From an uncultured Clostridia bacterium (GTDB taxonomy: Bacteria; Bacillota; Clostridia; Oscillospirales; Acutalibacteraceae), in assembly GCA_958436475.1 (NCBI GenBank), contig CAUBKG010000034.1:1-22753 (forward strand): a DNA stretch of 22,753 nucleotides. The letters run 5' to 3'. Below the pieces are notes generated by a model. It had not been told where the DNA came from. It was given only the letters and a program-made list of their open reading frames with translations, and did no database searches. Shown piece by piece: positions 7,612 through 15,746 of the stretch; the stretch's first letter is position 1; each line of letters opens with the position of its first letter. A program made the translations under genes and the position numbers.

Positions 7612-7774
7612 CAAAAAATTCTTTTCCCAGCGCATTGCAATCATGAACATACTTTTCCCCTTGATGAATCCCATAACTGTGCAGCACTTAAGGTGCGGCG
7701 GTATCCGTCTTGAATTGTCCATATATCTCTTTTCGCGTGAATTTCGGTGCGAAGACGATATGGTACTGAAGCAT
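7606..7774 (-). pseudogene. decayed IS200/IS605-family TnpA fragment
   Basis: Two out-of-frame pieces of an IS200-type Y1 transposase can be read. From 7774 to 7688 the translation is MLQYHIVFAPKFTRKEIYG and about nine more residues, matching the family N-terminus (YHIVFAPKYRRKEIYG type). From 7674 to 7606 it reads MGFIKGKSMFMI and about ten more residues, matching the later MGYLKGKSSLMIF segment. About 45 residues that should lie between them (including the HxH metal motif) and everything after them (including the catalytic Tyr) are missing, and the frames differ. The element is therefore dead. It fills most of the intergenic space between the DUF1858 gene and the SpoIID-fusion gene. Confidence 0.75.
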
Positions 7775-7796
7775 TTTACAACAGAAGGTTTTTCTT

Positions 7797-7851
7797 TTGC
7801 TAAAGCTTTCTATTTCCCCCGGTATAACCGGGGATTCTTTCTTGCTAAAGC
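7797..7851 (-). mobile_element. remnant left-end hairpin of an IS200/IS605 element
   Basis: CCCCGGT (7817-7823) and ACCGGGG (7827-7833) form a 7-bp hairpin with an ATA loop, upstream of the TnpA relic. Subterminal hairpins of this kind are what TnpA recognises in place of terminal inverted repeats. The decamer TTGCTAAAGC is repeated at 7797-7806 and 7842-7851, bracketing the hairpin. No intact right end was found. Confidence 0.6.
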
Positions 7852-7919
7852 GCGCGGGCCCTCTTGTTCGGTTCGTTTCCCAGGTGCCTTTTCCTGAGCG
7901 GTTTCAGCCATTGGTTTGC

Positions 7920-10595
7920 TTACCGCGTATATTTCCGGATGCTTCCGCCCCAGCTTCCGATGCTGTAATAATGCGAAAGGATCTGGCGGTAATCGTACCC
8001 GCGGTTCGCCATGACAACAGCTCCCATCTGGCTCATGCCCACGCCGTGACCGTACCCCTTCACATCAAAATGGAACGTGTCTGAATCGGGGCGGTAGGAA
8101 ACTTCAAAGCTGTGCGAACGTATTTTAGAGCCGCCGATGATATACCGCATCCGGTTGCCCGAAACGGTATGCGAATTGCCGAGCAGCACCTTACTCACAT
8201 AAACGCCGTTTGCGTCTCTCCCCGTAATTTTCACCCAATCCGCCTTATTGGCGCACAGGGTAAGGTCCACGTTTTCCGCGCTCTTTACCTGAGAAGCGAG
8301 GTCGGCCGCAGAAATATCATAGCTGGTGGCATAGCCGCTGCAGCCTACATCGTAAGGCGAATCCACCGATACGAGATAGGGCGCATAGCCGCCCCAGATA
8401 TCGGCGCTGTTTGCGGTGCGGCCTGCTGAAATGGCGAAAAACTGGGCGGAAATGGGGTTCCCGCTGCTATCCAAAATCGCTTCATAGGCCACCGCCTGCG
8501 CCGCCTGCAGGCATCGGCTGGAGGGGGTTGCAGAGGTGTAAGCCAGGCCGCTGATCGCAATAACCCGCCCGGGAGAACGGTTCAGGAGGAAGGAATAAAT
8601 GGCCACCGCCTGCGCCTTCATGGCTTCCATGGGCGCGCTGGCGCCGATTTCCACCTGCACGATACGCGCGATCACCACTTCCATGGGGTCGCTCACCTCT
8701 TTGCCGTTATACACAAATGTGATACCGCTCACCGGCGGCTTTACATCCGGCGGAGCGGTCGGCACCGGCTCTTCCGGATCGGTCTCCCCGGCGGGAATAG
8801 ATTCTGTGGGCTTCGGCTTGGGCTTTTGCTTTGCTTCGGTGGGCGCCTGCGTCGGCGCTTCGGTGGGCGCTTCCGTTGTTGTTTCGGGTTCGGTCGTTGC
8901 TTCTGTGGCCGGAGCCTCGGTGGGCGAGTCTGTTTCCGTTTCGTCCAGCTCGGCGCTCAGCACGCCGAAAGCGCTCTGCCACACCGCCGGCATCACCGCC
9001 GTGGGATTGATGCGCACGCTGCCGTAAAAATCATATACCGATTCGTTTTCACGAACCTTTCGTGCCGCTACCAGTATTTTTGCGCCGTCGAAATCGTTCG
9101 TATCGGTCACGAGGGTGAGGATTTGATCTTCCGCAGACACCTCTGTATGCGTGATGGCCATGCTTCGCACGCGCAGCCCCTCGAGATGCTCTTCAAACGC
9201 TTCTTCACTCGCGAAATAGACCGTATCATAGGGGAACACGGAACCGTTTTTCAGGTCGGTATTAATGAGGCAGACGGCAAACACGGCCCAGTCTCCCCGG
9301 TTATAAAGCGTATCCATCTGAAAAACGGGATGCCGCTGCAAATAATCGATGTTGCGGTAATTCTGGAGCTCTTCCAGCAGCCTGCCGCCCCCCGGCGAGC
9401 TGCCTTCCACCACGAGGTTCCGGTTTTCCCCTTGGAGGCTGACCGCCGCGGCAAGCGCCGGGGTCCCCGCTGGGTCCGGCAGACGCAGGAAATTGTGCTT
9501 TTCGTAATACCCATTTTTATGATCCATTACAGGATAATCGATTCCCGTCCCGGTGATGCGGAGCCACCCGACGGTATCTTTATTGTGCGAATAAAGGGAA
9601 GCAAACTTCGGAAGCATGGAATCCTCCGGCACGGCAGCACCGCCGCTGCTTCCTTCCGCATAATATTCCCGGGCTTTTTCCACAGCGTAATCCGCCAGCA
9701 TATCGCAGCCCCAGCCGAGATAAAATACAAACAACCCCGCGGCGGCAACCAGCAGGCAGCAAATTGCAGTCATCCAAGCACGAAGGGCCTTTTTTTTCCG
9801 TTTCGGGCGGCACGGTTCGGGAACCTCCGCCGCCTGCATAACATCGATTTCGGGCACTGCTTCCTGCAGAAATGCCGAATCGATCATTCTAAGCAGGGTA
9901 GCGCCGCTTTGCGAAGGAGCCGGTTCCAACGGCTTCTCTTGGGAGGCGCTCCCCTTTTCCCTTGGCGGCACGGATTCCTGCAGGTGCGCGGCTAGGCTGG
10001 GTTCTCCCGCCGCACCGGCCTGCGCGGCCGCCGTGGCAGGAAGCTTTTCTTCTTCCGCCAAGCTGTTCTTGCGGATTGCGGCAAGGATTTGATCCTCCGT
10101 GATCCATTCCGCGTGGCGCGCAGCGGTATTGACCGCATCCGCCTCCCGCTGGCGCGGGTTGAAGGCCTGCGGCAGGATCTCACGGAGGAGGGAAGCGGAA
10201 TCGGGCAGCACAACAATCCTCTGCGCTCCCTGGGAAAGCGAAAAGCCGCACACGAATCCGTTTGCGCGGTAAGGCTCCGCGCCAAGCGGCAATTCGCGCA
10301 GGGCAAAACGCTCCTCTTTCGAAAGGATTTTCTGCGCCTCATGCACCGGCTGCATCACGCGGCCGACTGCTTTAGAAATCACCGTGACCAACGTTTGCAG
10401 GTCGCCGCACAGGGAGCCGGCTATCACAATGAGGCCGCTTGCCGCCACCGCCGAAGAAAGGCTGAACAGCATCCGGCCCACAGCATCCACGTTCCGCGTA
10501 ACATCTGGCACGATTTCATAGTGCGAAAGCATATCCCGAATCTGGTCTCCAGGGGTTTGTACAGAGGACAATATGAGCGTGATATTTGTTTTCAC
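7920..10595 (-). CDS. degenerate CinA-like / pseudo-sortase B / SpoIID fusion protein
   Basis: An 891-residue membrane protein starting with GTG at 10595 (AGGGGAG site). Residues 1-145 resemble a worn MoCF/CinA N-domain (SGLIVIAG near 53-60, RIVVLPDSASLLREILP near 126-142). A low-complexity linker and a KRKKK stop-transfer patch precede one membrane helix (about 271-294). Residues 330-515 match the sortase domain of the neighbouring gene over their whole length, but the catalytic positions read Ser399, Asp498 and Lys506 instead of His, Cys and Arg, so transpeptidase activity is not expected. A Thr/Pro/Glu-rich linker (about 555-620) leads to a SpoIID domain (about 635-885) with the conserved Glu649 (VQVEIGASAPMEAMKAQAVA) and GYGHGVGMSQMGA, as in peptidoglycan lytic transglycosylases; the usual HSTCGG-type motif is altered (FFAISAGRT). 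Topology: N-terminus inside, SpoIID outside. Its cellular role is unknown. Confidence 0.85.
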   Translation of the reverse strand: MKTNITLILSSVQTPGDQIRDMLSHYEIVPDVTRNVDAVGRMLFSLSSAVAASGLIVIAGSLCGDLQTLVTVISKAVGRVMQPVHEAQKILSKEERFALRELPLGAEPYRANGFVCGFSLSQGAQRIVVLPDSASLLREILPQAFNPRQREADAVNTAARHAEWITEDQILAAIRKNSLAEEEKLPATAAAQAGAAGEPSLAAHLQESVPPREKGSASQEKPLEPAPSQSGATLLRMIDSAFLQEAVPEIDVMQAAEVPEPCRPKRKKKALRAWMTAICCLLVAAAGLFVFYLGWGCDMLADYAVEKAREYYAEGSSGGAAVPEDSMLPKFASLYSHNKDTVGWLRITGTGIDYPVMDHKNGYYEKHNFLRLPDPAGTPALAAAVSLQGENRNLVVEGSSPGGGRLLEELQNYRNIDYLQRHPVFQMDTLYNRGDWAVFAVCLINTDLKNGSVFPYDTVYFASEEAFEEHLEGLRVRSMAITHTEVSAEDQILTLVTDTNDFDGAKILVAARKVRENESVYDFYGSVRINPTAVMPAVWQSAFGVLSAELDETETDSPTEAPATEATTEPETTTEAPTEAPTQAPTEAKQKPKPKPTESIPAGETDPEEPVPTAPPDVKPPVSGITFVYNGKEVSDPMEVVIARIVQVEIGASAPMEAMKAQAVAIYSFLLNRSPGRVIAISGLAYTSATPSSRCLQAAQAVAYEAILDSSGNPISAQFFAISAGRTANSADIWGGYAPYLVSVDSPYDVGCSGYATSYDISAADLASQVKSAENVDLTLCANKADWVKITGRDANGVYVSKVLLGNSHTVSGNRMRYIIGGSKIRSHSFEVSYRPDSDTFHFDVKGYGHGVGMSQMGAVVMANRGYDYRQILSHYYSIGSWGGSIRKYTR

Positions 10596-10640
10596 CGTAT
10601 CTCCCCTTTCGACATTTTTTCATTTTATTTTAGCAAATAA

Positions 10641-10671
10641 AAAGTGCTGTATTTTTCTAATACAGCACTTT
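10641..10671 (-). terminator. terminator of the cinA-sortase gene
   Basis: AAAGTGCTGTAT (10641-10652) pairs with 10660-10671 (12 bp, 7-nt loop) and is followed by TTATTTG on the - strand, where the T-side of the stem adds further U residues. It separates the two large fusion genes, so the downstream one probably has its own start; an extended -10 (TGCTAAAAT, complement of 10627-10635) lies just after this hairpin. Confidence 0.75.
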
Positions 10672-10705
10672 AATAAAAGCAAATATAACTTTAATTTCTC
10701 CCTCG

Positions 10706-13171
10706 TCAACCAGAAACTTCCGAATGCTCTGTTGTGCTTTCGTCATTCTGCGTGGGAGCGGTCGCGGGCGGGCTGGTGGTTGCCGGAGGATTTGTCTTCG
10801 GCACTTCCGTCGGCTTCGGGGCCTGCGTGGGGGTCACGGTACCGCCGCCCGAAAAGGGATCCTGCACAGCGGGTTCCGTTACGACCTGCGGATCGTCCGG
10901 GAACACGGGTTTCTGCCCGCCTACCTTCCGGTAATACTCATCCGGATAAAGGGGAATGGGATTATTCACCGCCGAGGATACGTTGACGGTAGGGTCTTCC
11001 CCGGCGCGTACCTTGCGTGCTACGACCACCAGCCGGGCGTCTTCAAATTCATAGGTGCAGGTAGAGAGGGTGAGTATTTCGTCATCAGCACGGACATCCA
11101 CGCTCGTGTTGTACATGGAACGGCGCTGCACCTGCTCGACCCACGCCATAAAGGATTCGTCGTTGGCAAACTGCGTGGTGAGATAGGGGAAGGCGTCTCC
11201 CCGTTCGGGCCTTGAATCCACAATCATCACGGAGAAAATCTTCCACTGGTAAGCATCGTAGATCGTGGAGAAATTGATCACGGGATTCTGCTTGTAATAA
11301 TCCAGCTTTTTATAGTTGAAAAGCGAGCCGAACATGGTACCGTTGTTTACATAATGCCCATAAATAATGGTGTTTTTGCTGAGCGCTTTCGGCTCTATCT
11401 TGCAGCGGTAATCGAGGAACAGCGCACCGCAGATATTTCTCTGCTTCATGAAATCGTTGTGCAGATAATAATCGTTATCAGAAGACTGCACGACCGGGCC
11501 GCGCAGCTGGGTGCCGGTGATCTCGATCCAGCCCTTCACATCCTGGTTCTGCTGCCAGAGCTGCGCGAAGTTGGGGTTCATTCCCTCGGGCAGCTGCAGA
11601 TCGGCCGGAAGCTCGGCCGTGGTATCCGGATCGTTGAGCCCTGCGATCGTAATCTCACTCCATTGCTTTTCGAGCTGGGAGGCCTTATAGGTCTGCCAGC
11701 CGTAATCGCCCAGATATACGAGGCAGCCAATGAGCACAAAGGTTGCAAGGATGCGCACCGCCTTGGTGATGCCAAAGCCCACGCCGTCCCCCTTCTGCGG
11801 GATATACCACTCAAACAGCCTCCGCAAACGCGACTTTTTCCTCACTTCCTCGAATTTCTCCGTGCGGAAGGGGTCCATGTAGCTGACCCTCGCCCCGGAT
11901 TTCGATACGGGCACGCCTTCCGCTATGAACTCCGGTTCTTCCGTGAGCACCCGGCGGACCATATCCAGCGCGGTGGAGGAAGTAAGCAGGCGGTTATAAT
12001 CGCGGTCGCCCGCCCGCGCGCCCCCTACGGTATGCGTCCAAACCCTGCGGCCGTCGGTCACGGAAACGTAAATCAGGCCCACCGGCTTCTCGGGCGTGCC
12101 TCCGCCCGGCCCGGCGATTCCTGTGATGCCCACGCCGATATCCGCTCCTGTACGCTTGCGGATACCCACCGCCATGGAAGCGGCGGTTTCCGGGCTGACT
12201 TCCCCGTGCTTTTCGAGCACGGACCTCTTAACGCCCAGCACCGAACGCTTGGCTCCCCCTGAATAGGTGCTGGTTCCGAGCCGAAACACGGCAGAGGCGC
12301 CCGGCACATCGGTGATCCGCTTGGAAAGCAGGCCGCCCGTGCACGACTCCGCGGTGGTGATTATTTTTTTCTGCTCGGTCAGGAGCCCTACCACACGCTG
12401 TTCGAGCGAATCACAGTCGATTCCGTAAACATCCCCGCCGAAGCGTTCGCACACATCCTCCTGCACTGGCAGAATGATCTGGTTTGCCTGCTCCTCCGTT
12501 TTCGCCCGCGCAGTGATGCGGATCTCCACTTCCCCCGCTTTAGCATAGGTGGCAGCCGTGGGATTGGAGCCCTTCGTGAGGTCGGAAATATCCTCCGCCG
12601 CGCGCGATTCCCCTACGCCGAACAGGCGGATGGAATGGGAAACGATCACGTCGTTCGTCATTTCCCGCAGATAGGGCAGCACCTTTTCCGTGAACATCGG
12701 CTCCAGTTCCGTCGGCGGCCCCGGCAGCAGGATTACGATATTTTTTTCCGTTTTTACCGCACAGCCGGGGGCGGTGCCATGATCGTTTGCAAACACCGCC
12801 GCGCCTTTCGGCACCATAGCCTGGCGCAGGTTGGAATCGGGCATCTCGCGGCCGAGATTCTCAAAATATACGCGGATGCGGCGCGTGGTTTCTTCGTCCT
12901 CCACCTGCTCGAGCCCCAGCGCTTCGCACACGGTGGCGCAGGTAAGATCGTCTTCCGTGGGGCCGAGGCCACCACTCGTGATAATCAGCTCGCTGCGCTC
13001 CAGCGATTCCCGCAGCTGGCGCAGCAGCCTTTCCCGGTTATCTCCCACCGTAGTCTGATAGTAAAGGTTGATGCCGAGGCCTGACAGCTGCTTCGATAAA
13101 AAGCGGGCGTTCGTATTTAGAATATCTCCAAGCAAAAGCTCGGTGCCAATGGATAATAATTCCGCATTCAT
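10706..13171 (-). CDS. CinA (MoCF + NMN deamidase) fused to a class B sortase
   Basis: An 821-residue fusion. Residues 1-170 are the CinA MoCF domain (SIGTELLLGDILNTN, IITSGGLGPTEDDLT, VILLPGPPTELEPMF). Residues 255-410 are the PncC domain that deamidates nicotinamide mononucleotide to NaMN (AESCTGG with Ser276, STYSGGAKRSVLG with Tyr303 and Lys308, GITGIAGPGGGTPEKPVG). A basic linker and a membrane helix (about 467-489) follow. Residues 525-722 are a class B sortase with His606 (IIYGHYVNN), Cys705 (TLSTCTYEF) and Arg713, so it should be active. A Thr/Pro-rich tail ends the protein. CinA would be cytoplasmic and the sortase outside. No frameshift or internal start separates the halves. The ATG at 13171 has an AAGGAGAG site, 58 nt after thiI. 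No sortase substrate with a sorting signal is visible in the window. Confidence 0.92.
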   Translation of the reverse strand: MNAELLSIGTELLLGDILNTNARFLSKQLSGLGINLYYQTTVGDNRERLLRQLRESLERSELIITSGGLGPTEDDLTCATVCEALGLEQVEDEETTRRIRVYFENLGREMPDSNLRQAMVPKGAAVFANDHGTAPGCAVKTEKNIVILLPGPPTELEPMFTEKVLPYLREMTNDVIVSHSIRLFGVGESRAAEDISDLTKGSNPTAATYAKAGEVEIRITARAKTEEQANQIILPVQEDVCERFGGDVYGIDCDSLEQRVVGLLTEQKKIITTAESCTGGLLSKRITDVPGASAVFRLGTSTYSGGAKRSVLGVKRSVLEKHGEVSPETAASMAVGIRKRTGADIGVGITGIAGPGGGTPEKPVGLIYVSVTDGRRVWTHTVGGARAGDRDYNRLLTSSTALDMVRRVLTEEPEFIAEGVPVSKSGARVSYMDPFRTEKFEEVRKKSRLRRLFEWYIPQKGDGVGFGITKAVRILATFVLIGCLVYLGDYGWQTYKASQLEKQWSEITIAGLNDPDTTAELPADLQLPEGMNPNFAQLWQQNQDVKGWIEITGTQLRGPVVQSSDNDYYLHNDFMKQRNICGALFLDYRCKIEPKALSKNTIIYGHYVNNGTMFGSLFNYKKLDYYKQNPVINFSTIYDAYQWKIFSVMIVDSRPERGDAFPYLTTQFANDESFMAWVEQVQRRSMYNTSVDVRADDEILTLSTCTYEFEDARLVVVARKVRAGEDPTVNVSSAVNNPIPLYPDEYYRKVGGQKPVFPDDPQVVTEPAVQDPFSGGGTVTPTQAPKPTEVPKTNPPATTSPPATAPTQNDESTTEHSEVSG

Positions 13172-13229
13172 GAAATAAACTCTCCTTGCTCTCCCGCGAA
13201 TTTATCCTGCGGGATATGTAACAAAACGC

Positions 13230-14399
13230 TCAGCCGATCCACCGCAGGGAGGCCCCTTCCGCTGCCTCAGATGCGAGGCCTTCAAGGTCGAGTGCGGATT
13301 CAGCCTGCTCGAGCAGCTCCGGCTTCGGTTTCGTGCGCGGATGACGCGGGGTAAATACCGTGCAGCAGTCTTCATACGGCTGGATAGAAGTTTCAAAGGT
13401 CCCGATCTTCCGCGAGACGACCACGATCTCATTCTTATCCATCCCGATCAGCGGGCGGAACACCGGCATGGACACGGCACCATCGGTACAGACCATCGCC
13501 TGGATCGTCTGGCTCGCGACCTGGCCGAGGCTTTCGCCGGTAATCAGCGCGAGGCAATCGTTCTGCCGGGCGATGCGCTCCGAAATGCGCATCATGAAGC
13601 GCCGCATCACCAAGGTGAAAAGCTCCTCCGGGCAATGCTCGCGGATTTCCTCCTGAATTTTTGTGAACGGCACGGTATACATTTTTATTCTACCGCTGTA
13701 TTTCGAAATTTGTGTTAATAAATCAATAACTTTCAGCTCCGCCCGCTCGCTCGTGTAAGGGGGGCTCGCAAAATGGACGGCGGTGAGCTGCACGCCGCGC
13801 TTGGCCATCATGTAAGCGGCCACGGGGCTGTCTATCCCGCCGGAAATGAGGATGGCCGCCTTGCCGCCCGTTCCCACCGGCATGCCTCCCGCGCCGGGAA
13901 GCTGCCCCGCACGCAGATAAGCCCCCTTTTCACGGATTTCCACATTGACGACCACCTCCGGCCGGCTGACGTCCACTCGCAGGTGCGGAAACTTTTCCAG
14001 GAGGTATTCCCCGAGAGACGCGCAGATTTCCGGGGACTTAAAAGGAAAGCGTTTATCCGCCCGCTTGGCCTCCACCTTGAAGGTACCCGCTTCCAGGAGC
14101 ACGCTTTCAAGGTATTCGGCAGATGCTTCCTTTATGACCTCCATATCCTTTTCCACCACCCGTGCGCGGGAAAGCCCGGCAATGCCGAACACCGTCTGGA
14201 GGCGCTCCACCGCTTCGCCGAGGTCGGTATCCTCCGCTTTCGGTTCGATATATATGGTGGACTGCATGCAGTCGATCTGAAACGTGCCGAGCTCGTGCAG
14301 CCGGTTTTTGATGTTTTTGATCAGGACCTCCTCAAAGGTTCTTCTGTTCTGGCCCTTGAGCGCCAGCTCGCCGTTTTTTACCAGGATGATTTCTTTCAT
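13230..14399 (-). CDS. thiI: tRNA 4-thiouridine synthetase ThiI
   Basis: ThiI adenylates U8 of tRNA and installs sulfur received from a cysteine desulfurase; in many bacteria it also serves thiazole synthesis. The 389-residue product has an N-terminal ferredoxin-like/THUMP region (EIILVKNGELALKGQNRRTF through about residue 165), a PP-loop ATPase motif SGGIDSPVAAYMMAKRG (186-202) and the conserved YEDCCTVFTPRHP near the C-terminus. There is no C-terminal rhodanese domain, unlike E. coli (482 residues), as is usual in Firmicutes. I chose the ATG at 14399, with a GAGGAG-type site, over the upstream in-frame start at 14483, which lies inside the desulfurase gene. It follows the desulfurase by 22 nt, so the sulfur donor and acceptor genes are coupled. 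Confidence 0.95.
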   Translation of the reverse strand: MKEIILVKNGELALKGQNRRTFEEVLIKNIKNRLHELGTFQIDCMQSTIYIEPKAEDTDLGEAVERLQTVFGIAGLSRARVVEKDMEVIKEASAEYLESVLLEAGTFKVEAKRADKRFPFKSPEICASLGEYLLEKFPHLRVDVSRPEVVVNVEIREKGAYLRAGQLPGAGGMPVGTGGKAAILISGGIDSPVAAYMMAKRGVQLTAVHFASPPYTSERAELKVIDLLTQISKYSGRIKMYTVPFTKIQEEIREHCPEELFTLVMRRFMMRISERIARQNDCLALITGESLGQVASQTIQAMVCTDGAVSMPVFRPLIGMDKNEIVVVSRKIGTFETSIQPYEDCCTVFTPRHPRTKPKPELLEQAESALDLEGLASEAAEGASLRWIG

Positions 14400-14421
14400 C
14401 GTTTCGTTCTCCTCACTTCCG

Positions 14422-15558
14422 CTATTTTGCCCGGGAAAGAATACGGAGCCCCTCTTCATAGGCTTCCACAAACCGCTTCGCATCTTCCATCGTATTGTAT
14501 CGGGAAAAGCTCAGGCGCAGGGCGGAATCGATCACCTCATCCGGCAGGCCCATGGCTTTGAGTACGCCGCTCTTTTTTCCCTTGGAGCAGGCGCTTCCCG
14601 AGGAAACGTACACGCCGCGCGAAGCCAGATGGTGCAGCATGGTTTCCGACCGGATGCCCGGGTGCGCAATGTTCAGGATAAAAGGAAGGCCGTCTTCCGG
14701 GGAATTGACAAGCACCCTGCCCCTAAGCTCCCCGACAATCCATTTTTTTAAGCCCGCAACGCGTTCCGTCTCCTCCCGACAGGCGGGAAGGGCTTCCACC
14801 GCGGCGCCGAGCCCCACGATATTCGGCACGGCCTCCGTGCCGGCGCGCAGGGCACGTTCCTGCTCTCCCCCATAAGAATGGGGCAGAATGCGTGCGGATT
14901 TCGCCTTATACACCGCACCCACGCCTTTCGGCGCATGAATCTTATGCCCGCTTATGGTGACAAGGTCCGCCCCGAGCTTCGAGGGATAAACCGGTATTTT
15001 ACCAAACGCCTGCACCGCATCGCAATGGATGAGAGCCGGAGCCCCCTTCCGGCGGACGACCGAGCGCAGCTTTTCCACCGGCTGCAGCGCGCCCGTCTCA
15101 TTGTTGACCACCATCATACTGACGAGGATCGTATCGGGCGTGACCGCTTCCGCAAACCGCTCGATATCCACGCTGCCGTTCTTCTCCGGGGGGACCTTAA
15201 TCACTTCATAGCCCATTTTTTCGAGGCAATCGAACGATTTATCCACGGAGGCATGCTCGATCTGCGTGGTAACGACCCGGCGGCCTCTGCGCTTTCCCGC
15301 TTCCGCGGCGCCCAACACGCAGAGGTTATTCCCCTCCGTTCCGCCGCTCGTAAAATATATTTCTGATTTTTCGCATTTCATATAACCCGCAATCTGACTG
15401 CGCGCCCGCTCCACGCACTGGTACGCTTCGGTTCCAAGGGAATGGAGAGACGAAGGGTTGCCGTATTTTTGGGTCATCATATCATAAACCGCCGTCGCGG
15501 CCTCCTCGCACACCTGCGTGGTGGCGCTGTTATCCAAATAGGCGATGTTCAATAACAT
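14422..15558 (-). CDS. cysteine desulfurase (NifS/IscS family)
   Basis: A PLP enzyme that removes sulfur from cysteine as a protein-bound persulfide. The 378-residue product has the expected YLDNSATT start, FTSGGTEGNN (69-78), His102, the PLP-binding Lys206 in TISGHKIHAPKG, and the active-site Cys324 in SSGSACSKGKKSG. Adjacency to thiI (22 nt) suggests a dedicated sulfur donor for tRNA thiolation, like B. subtilis NifZ; a contribution to Fe-S clusters, including that of NadA, is possible but is inference. The ATG at 15558 is preferred over the one at 15573 because a GGGAG site lies just before it. It is transcribed from the promoter at 15698-15726 through a structured leader of about 130 nt. 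Confidence 0.93.
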   Translation of the reverse strand: MLLNIAYLDNSATTQVCEEAATAVYDMMTQKYGNPSSLHSLGTEAYQCVERARSQIAGYMKCEKSEIYFTSGGTEGNNLCVLGAAEAGKRRGRRVVTTQIEHASVDKSFDCLEKMGYEVIKVPPEKNGSVDIERFAEAVTPDTILVSMMVVNNETGALQPVEKLRSVVRRKGAPALIHCDAVQAFGKIPVYPSKLGADLVTISGHKIHAPKGVGAVYKAKSARILPHSYGGEQERALRAGTEAVPNIVGLGAAVEALPACREETERVAGLKKWIVGELRGRVLVNSPEDGLPFILNIAHPGIRSETMLHHLASRGVYVSSGSACSKGKKSGVLKAMGLPDEVIDSALRLSFSRYNTMEDAKRFVEAYEEGLRILSRAK

Positions 15559-15691
15559 CCATCTCCCAAGCATAGTTTTTTGATATCGTTACGGTCTTGC
15601 TTCTGTGCAGGGGTTACAAAGCCGGGCGCCAAGTCCTGCTGCCTCGTCTGCCCGGCTCGTGCGGTACGCCCGCTTCGGCGCGCCGCAGTTC
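15559..15691 (-). promoter_or_regulatory. structured 5' leader of the desulfurase gene
   Basis: The roughly 130-nt, GC-rich leader can form a stem of AGCCGGGC (15620-15627) with GCCCGGCT (15650-15657) around a 22-nt loop. Several short GC stems are also possible nearby, around GCGGTACGCCCGC (15661-15673). I recognise no known riboswitch or T-box motif. The leader is unusually long and structured for this window, so regulation at RNA level is possible. Confidence 0.3.
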
Positions 15692-15697
15692 TAGGTT

Positions 15698-15726
15698 ATT
15701 ATACCCCATTTTCCCCATCCCGGCAA
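15698..15726 (-). promoter_or_regulatory. sigma-A promoter for desulfurase-thiI
   Basis: On the - strand, TTGCCG (15721-15726), a 17-nt spacer and a perfect TATAAT (15698-15703). The predicted start is near 15691, about 130 nt before the desulfurase ATG. Confidence 0.7.
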
Positions 15727-15746
15727 CCGGGGCTTTCCGGGGATTC

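Noticed and set aside
8826..9995. 389-residue ORF on the + strand opposite the SpoIID-fusion gene
   Set aside because: Cys/Phe/Arg/Gly-rich start produced by the complement of the Thr/Glu/Pro repeats; no ribosome binding site or domain.
10781..10804. VPKTN stretch in the tail of the cinA-sortase protein as a sortase sorting signal
   Set aside because: It resembles NPKTN-type class B signals, but no hydrophobic segment and basic tail follow before the C-terminus, so it is not a cell-wall sorting signal.
11354..12262. 302-residue ORF on the + strand opposite cinA-sortase
   Set aside because: Antisense to strongly conserved PncC and sortase motifs; no family resemblance.
383..13171. nadABC and the PncC domain of the CinA fusion as one NAD-metabolism cluster
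   Set aside because: They lie about 7 kb apart on opposite strands with unrelated units between them; sharing NAD chemistry is not evidence of a joint system.
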